15,251 bases of DNA, from assembly GCA_019115345.1 (NCBI GenBank), contig DXDV01000090.1, positions 1-15,251 on the forward strand, read 5' to 3'. Origin of the DNA: Candidatus Intestinimonas stercorigallinarum (GTDB lineage Bacteria > Bacillota > Clostridia > Oscillospirales > Oscillospiraceae). The notes beneath the pieces were generated by a model, which ran no database searches, was not told the origin of the DNA, and was given only the letters and a program-made list of their open reading frames with translations. How positions within the stretch are numbered: position 1 is the first letter of the stretch; each line of letters starts with the position of its first letter. Positions 12,986-15,251 of the stretch are shown here, piece after piece. The translations under genes and the position numbers were made by a program.

Positions 12986-13013
12986 TTGCAGGTGGGCAAA
13001 TTGGTGGTATACT
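12986..13013 (+). promoter_or_regulatory. Promoter for rnr
   Basis: TTGCAG (12986-12991), a 16-bp spacer and TATACT (13008-13013), the latter preceded by TGGTGG. It begins 2 bases after the T-run of the secG terminator. The transcript should start near 13020, about 59 bases before the rnr ATG. Confidence 0.75.
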
Positions 13014-13078
13014 AGGGAAGAACGCACCCTTTCCGGCGGCGTGACAGTCATCAGAACAACAAAGGAGAATCTTTTTTC

Positions 13079-15139
13079 ATGAATGTACAGGGAACCTATC
13101 AGGCCACCGCCCGTGGGTTCGGCTTTTTCACCCCGGAGGGGGCGGCGGGCCGGGAGTCCGACCTCTTCGTGCCGCCCCACTGGGACGGCGGGGCCTGGAC
13201 GGGGGACAAGGTCACCGCCCAGGTGAGCGACGACCCCAGGGACCCGGAGCGGCAGATCGCCAAGATCACCGCCGTGGCGGAGCGGACCAACCGCACCTTG
13301 GTGGGGGCGGTGGAGCGCCGGGGCCGGGAGGTGTGGCTCCGGCCCTCCAGCGACCGCTACCCCAACGCCGTGAAGGTGGTGGGCCGGTCCGCCGCCAAGC
13401 TGAGGTCCGGGGAGAAGATCGCCGTGGCCGTCACCAGCTACGGCAGCGCCAAGCTGCCCCCCACGGGCACCTTCAAGGCGGCCTTCGGCCGGGACGGCAC
13501 CCGTCCCGCCGCCGTGGAGGCCATCCTCTACGAGCATGGCATCGACCGGGACTTCCCCGCTCCGGTGTCGGCCGCCGCCCAGCTGGCCCCCCGGGAGGTG
13601 GACCCCGCCGCCTGCGCCGGGCGGCTGGACCTGCGGGACAAGACCGTCATCACCATCGACGGGGCCGCCTCCAAGGACTTTGACGACGCCGTCAGCCTGG
13701 AGCGTGACCCGAAGGGCCGCTGGCTCCTGGGGGTCCACATCGCCGACGTGTCCCACTACGTCCCCGAAGGCTCCCCCCTGGACCTGGAGGCCTTCCGCCG
13801 GGGGACCTCGGTGTACTTTGCCGACCAGGTGGTCCCCATGCTGCCCGAGGAACTCTCCAACGGCATCTGCTCCCTCAACCCCCAGGTGGACCGGCTGGCC
13901 CTCTCCTGTCTCATGACCATGGACAGCCGGGGCCGGGTGCTCAGCCACAAAATTGTCAAGACCGTCCTCCGCTCCACCGAGCGGATGACCTACGGCGACT
14001 GCAACCTCCTCCTGAAGGGCCAGGACCCCGCCCTGGCGGAGCGCTACGCCCACATCCTCCCCATGCTCCGGGACATGGCCGAGCTGGCCCGGGCCCTGGA
14101 GAAGGCCCGCCGGGCCCGGGGGGCCCTGGACCTGGAGAGCCAGGAGTGCTATATCGTCTGCGACGAGACCGGCGCCCCGGTGGACATCCAGGTCCGGGAG
14201 ACGGGGGAGTCGGAACGGCTCATCGAGTCCTTCATGCTCTCGGCCAACGAGTGCGTGGCCGAGCACCTCAAAAAGGCGGGCCTCCCCGCCGTCTACCGGG
14301 TCCACGAGAAGCCCTCCGAGGACAAAGCGACCAACCTGAGGGCCATGCTCTCCCCCCTGGGCCTGGACCTGAAGCAGGCCGACAACGGCAGTCTCCAGAA
14401 GGTGCTGGAGGCGGTGAAGGGTACTCCCCAGGCCCCCGCCGTCCACACCATGGTCCTCCGCAGCCTCATGAAGGCCCGGTACGACACCGAGAATCTGGGC
14501 CACTTCGGCCTGGCCGCCAAATACTACTGCCACTTCACCTCCCCCATCCGCCGCTACCCCGACCTGATGGTCCACCGCATCCTCACCGCCATGCTGGACG
14601 GCACCCTGGAAAGGCAGAAGGGGCGGCTCACCGTTTCCGCACGGCGGGCGGCGCAGCAGTCCTCCGACCGGGAGGTCCACGCCATGACCGCCGAGCGGGA
14701 CATCGAGAAGTGCTATATGGCCGAGTTCATGACCGCCCACGTGGGGGACACCTTCCGGGGCTCCGTCACCGGCGTCACCAGGTTCGGCCTCTTCGTGGGC
14801 CTGGCCAACGGGGTGGAGGGCCTTCTCCCCGTCACCGCCCTCCCCGACGACCGCTACGAGTATGACGAGATCCGCATGACCCTCACCGGGGTCCGGACCA
14901 AGCTCACCTACACCTTCGGCATGGCCCTCACCGTCCTCTGCGCCGCCGCCGACCCCGGCTCCGGCCAGATCGACTTCACCCTGCCCGACGCGGTCCCCGC
15001 CCCTCAGCCCGTCCGGCCCCAAAAGGCCGTCAAAGAGGCCCCCCACGCCCCCAAGTCCCGGAGCGCAAAGAGCCGTAAGGGCGGCGGCAGGCCCGGCTTC
15101 CGCCCGCCCAAGCCGGGGAAAGGAAGGAAAAAACGATGA
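13079..15139 (+). CDS. rnr: Ribonuclease R (RNase II/RNB family exoribonuclease)
   Basis: 686 aa. RNase R degrades structured RNA 3' to 5', including rRNA fragments and, with tmRNA-SmpB, faulty mRNAs. The protein starts directly in the first cold-shock domain (GTYQATARGFGFFTPEG, about 5-60), followed by a second (about 70-140) and the RNB catalytic domain (about 185-510). Catalytic aspartates are D194, D200, D202 and D203 (IDGAASKDFDDA). HFTSPIRRYPDL is at 485-496, an S1 domain lies at about 557-632, and a basic Lys/Arg/Gly tail ends the protein (GKGRKKR). The N-terminal helix-turn-helix of longer RNase R proteins (Bacillus about 779 aa) is absent. AAAGGAG at 13061-13067 is 11 bases before ATG, and the promoter upstream excludes a longer start. 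Its stop overlaps the next gene's ATG. Confidence 0.96.
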   Translation: MNVQGTYQATARGFGFFTPEGAAGRESDLFVPPHWDGGAWTGDKVTAQVSDDPRDPERQIAKITAVAERTNRTLVGAVERRGREVWLRPSSDRYPNAVKVVGRSAAKLRSGEKIAVAVTSYGSAKLPPTGTFKAAFGRDGTRPAAVEAILYEHGIDRDFPAPVSAAAQLAPREVDPAACAGRLDLRDKTVITIDGAASKDFDDAVSLERDPKGRWLLGVHIADVSHYVPEGSPLDLEAFRRGTSVYFADQVVPMLPEELSNGICSLNPQVDRLALSCLMTMDSRGRVLSHKIVKTVLRSTERMTYGDCNLLLKGQDPALAERYAHILPMLRDMAELARALEKARRARGALDLESQECYIVCDETGAPVDIQVRETGESERLIESFMLSANECVAEHLKKAGLPAVYRVHEKPSEDKATNLRAMLSPLGLDLKQADNGSLQKVLEAVKGTPQAPAVHTMVLRSLMKARYDTENLGHFGLAAKYYCHFTSPIRRYPDLMVHRILTAMLDGTLERQKGRLTVSARRAAQQSSDREVHAMTAERDIEKCYMAEFMTAHVGDTFRGSVTGVTRFGLFVGLANGVEGLLPVTALPDDRYEYDEIRMTLTGVRTKLTYTFGMALTVLCAAADPGSGQIDFTLPDAVPAPQPVRPQKAVKEAPHAPKSRSAKSRKGGGRPGFRPPKPGKGRKKR

Positions 15140-15251
15140 CAAAACGGAATTTTACCGCCGCATTATTGCTCATTGTATTTCTTTTTGCCGCCGGGTGCCA
15201 GGCCGCGCCCGCCCCGTCGGCCTCTCCAGTACCCACGCCGGCCCCCACGCC
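15136..15251 (+). CDS. Lipoprotein, N-terminal fragment, unknown function
   Basis: Only 38 codons are inside the window. The start ATG overlaps the rnr stop (ATGA at 15136-15139), with AAGGAAAAAA just ahead, so translation is probably coupled to rnr. The N terminus is a classic lipoprotein signal: MTKRNF, a hydrophobic core (LLLIVFLF), then AAGC with Cys at residue 21. It would be cut by signal peptidase II and anchored to the outer face of the membrane. After the Cys comes a Pro/Ala/Ser-rich linker (QAAPAPSASPVPTPAPT), as seen ahead of many secreted domains. The first codons are more AT-rich than the neighbours. The functional domain lies beyond the window and cannot be named; in Bacillus smpB would be expected here. 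Confidence 0.85.
   Translation, partial: MTKRNFTAALLLIVFLFAAGCQAAPAPSASPVPTPAPT

Noticed and set aside
12926..15142. Long minus-strand open frame opposite rnr
   Set aside because: Same codon-bias artefact; RNase R on + is unambiguous.

Overview
The window is GC-rich (about two thirds G+C by eye, with strongly GC-ending codons) and reads as ordinary chromosome from a GC-rich, endospore-forming member of the Clostridia. My best guess is the Oscillospiraceae/Flavonifractor-like gut lineage. The evidence is a spmA-spmB spore-maturation pair, an AbrB-type regulator, anaerobic NrdG, strong Firmicute Shine-Dalgarno sequences and gene orders shared with Bacillus. The genus is inference. I see no phage, transposase, CRISPR array, tRNA or rRNA. 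Seventeen genes are called; the first and last are cut by the window edges. All are on + except a GNAT acetyltransferase and the AbrB regulator.

Layout. 1-1794: end of dnaK, then dnaJ, followed by an unusually perfect 23-bp inverted repeat (1800-1848). 2010-3275: a secreted protein of unknown function. 3354-6425: a PMT/GT39-family membrane glycosyltransferase with a discoidin-like insertion, then a PHP-family histidinol-phosphatase-like hydrolase. 6487-6924: rpiB with a strong terminator. 6991-8234: a clear promoter, then nrdG and a Nudix CoA-pyrophosphatase-like gene that converges on and overlaps a double-GNAT acetyltransferase (8191-8949, -). 9062-10574: trmN6-like methyltransferase and rsmI, apparently one unit; the first gene seems to start at an AUA codon. 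10575-10980: a 406-bp gene-free stretch containing an AT-rich island, a possible promoter, several hairpins and a bidirectional terminator. 10981-11223 (-): abrB-like regulator with a consensus promoter. 11433-12535: spmA-spmB. 12666-12920: secG. 13079-15139: rnr, translationally coupled to a truncated lipoprotein gene.

How the parts relate. dnaK-dnaJ is a chaperone unit; trmN6-rsmI is an RNA-modification unit; secG and rnr lie next to each other as in Bacillus but each has its own promoter. The order trmN6 - rsmI - abrB (reversed) matches the Bacillus subtilis yabB-yabC-abrB neighbourhood as I remember it. Here the divergent partner of abrB is the sporulation pair spmAB, so the 209-bp region between them is a plausible sporulation control point. 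Terminators and promoters are packed tightly: a terminator is followed within a few bases by the next promoter at 6936-7019 and 12945-13013. At 3272-3338 the promoter and terminator physically overlap.

I did not find a convincing undescribed defence or mobile system. The most interesting signals are regulatory: the overlapping promoter/terminator at 3272-3338, the likely AUA start at 9062, the structured AT-rich island after rsmI, the 5'-terminal hairpin and palindrome at abrB, and the long perfect palindrome after dnaJ.
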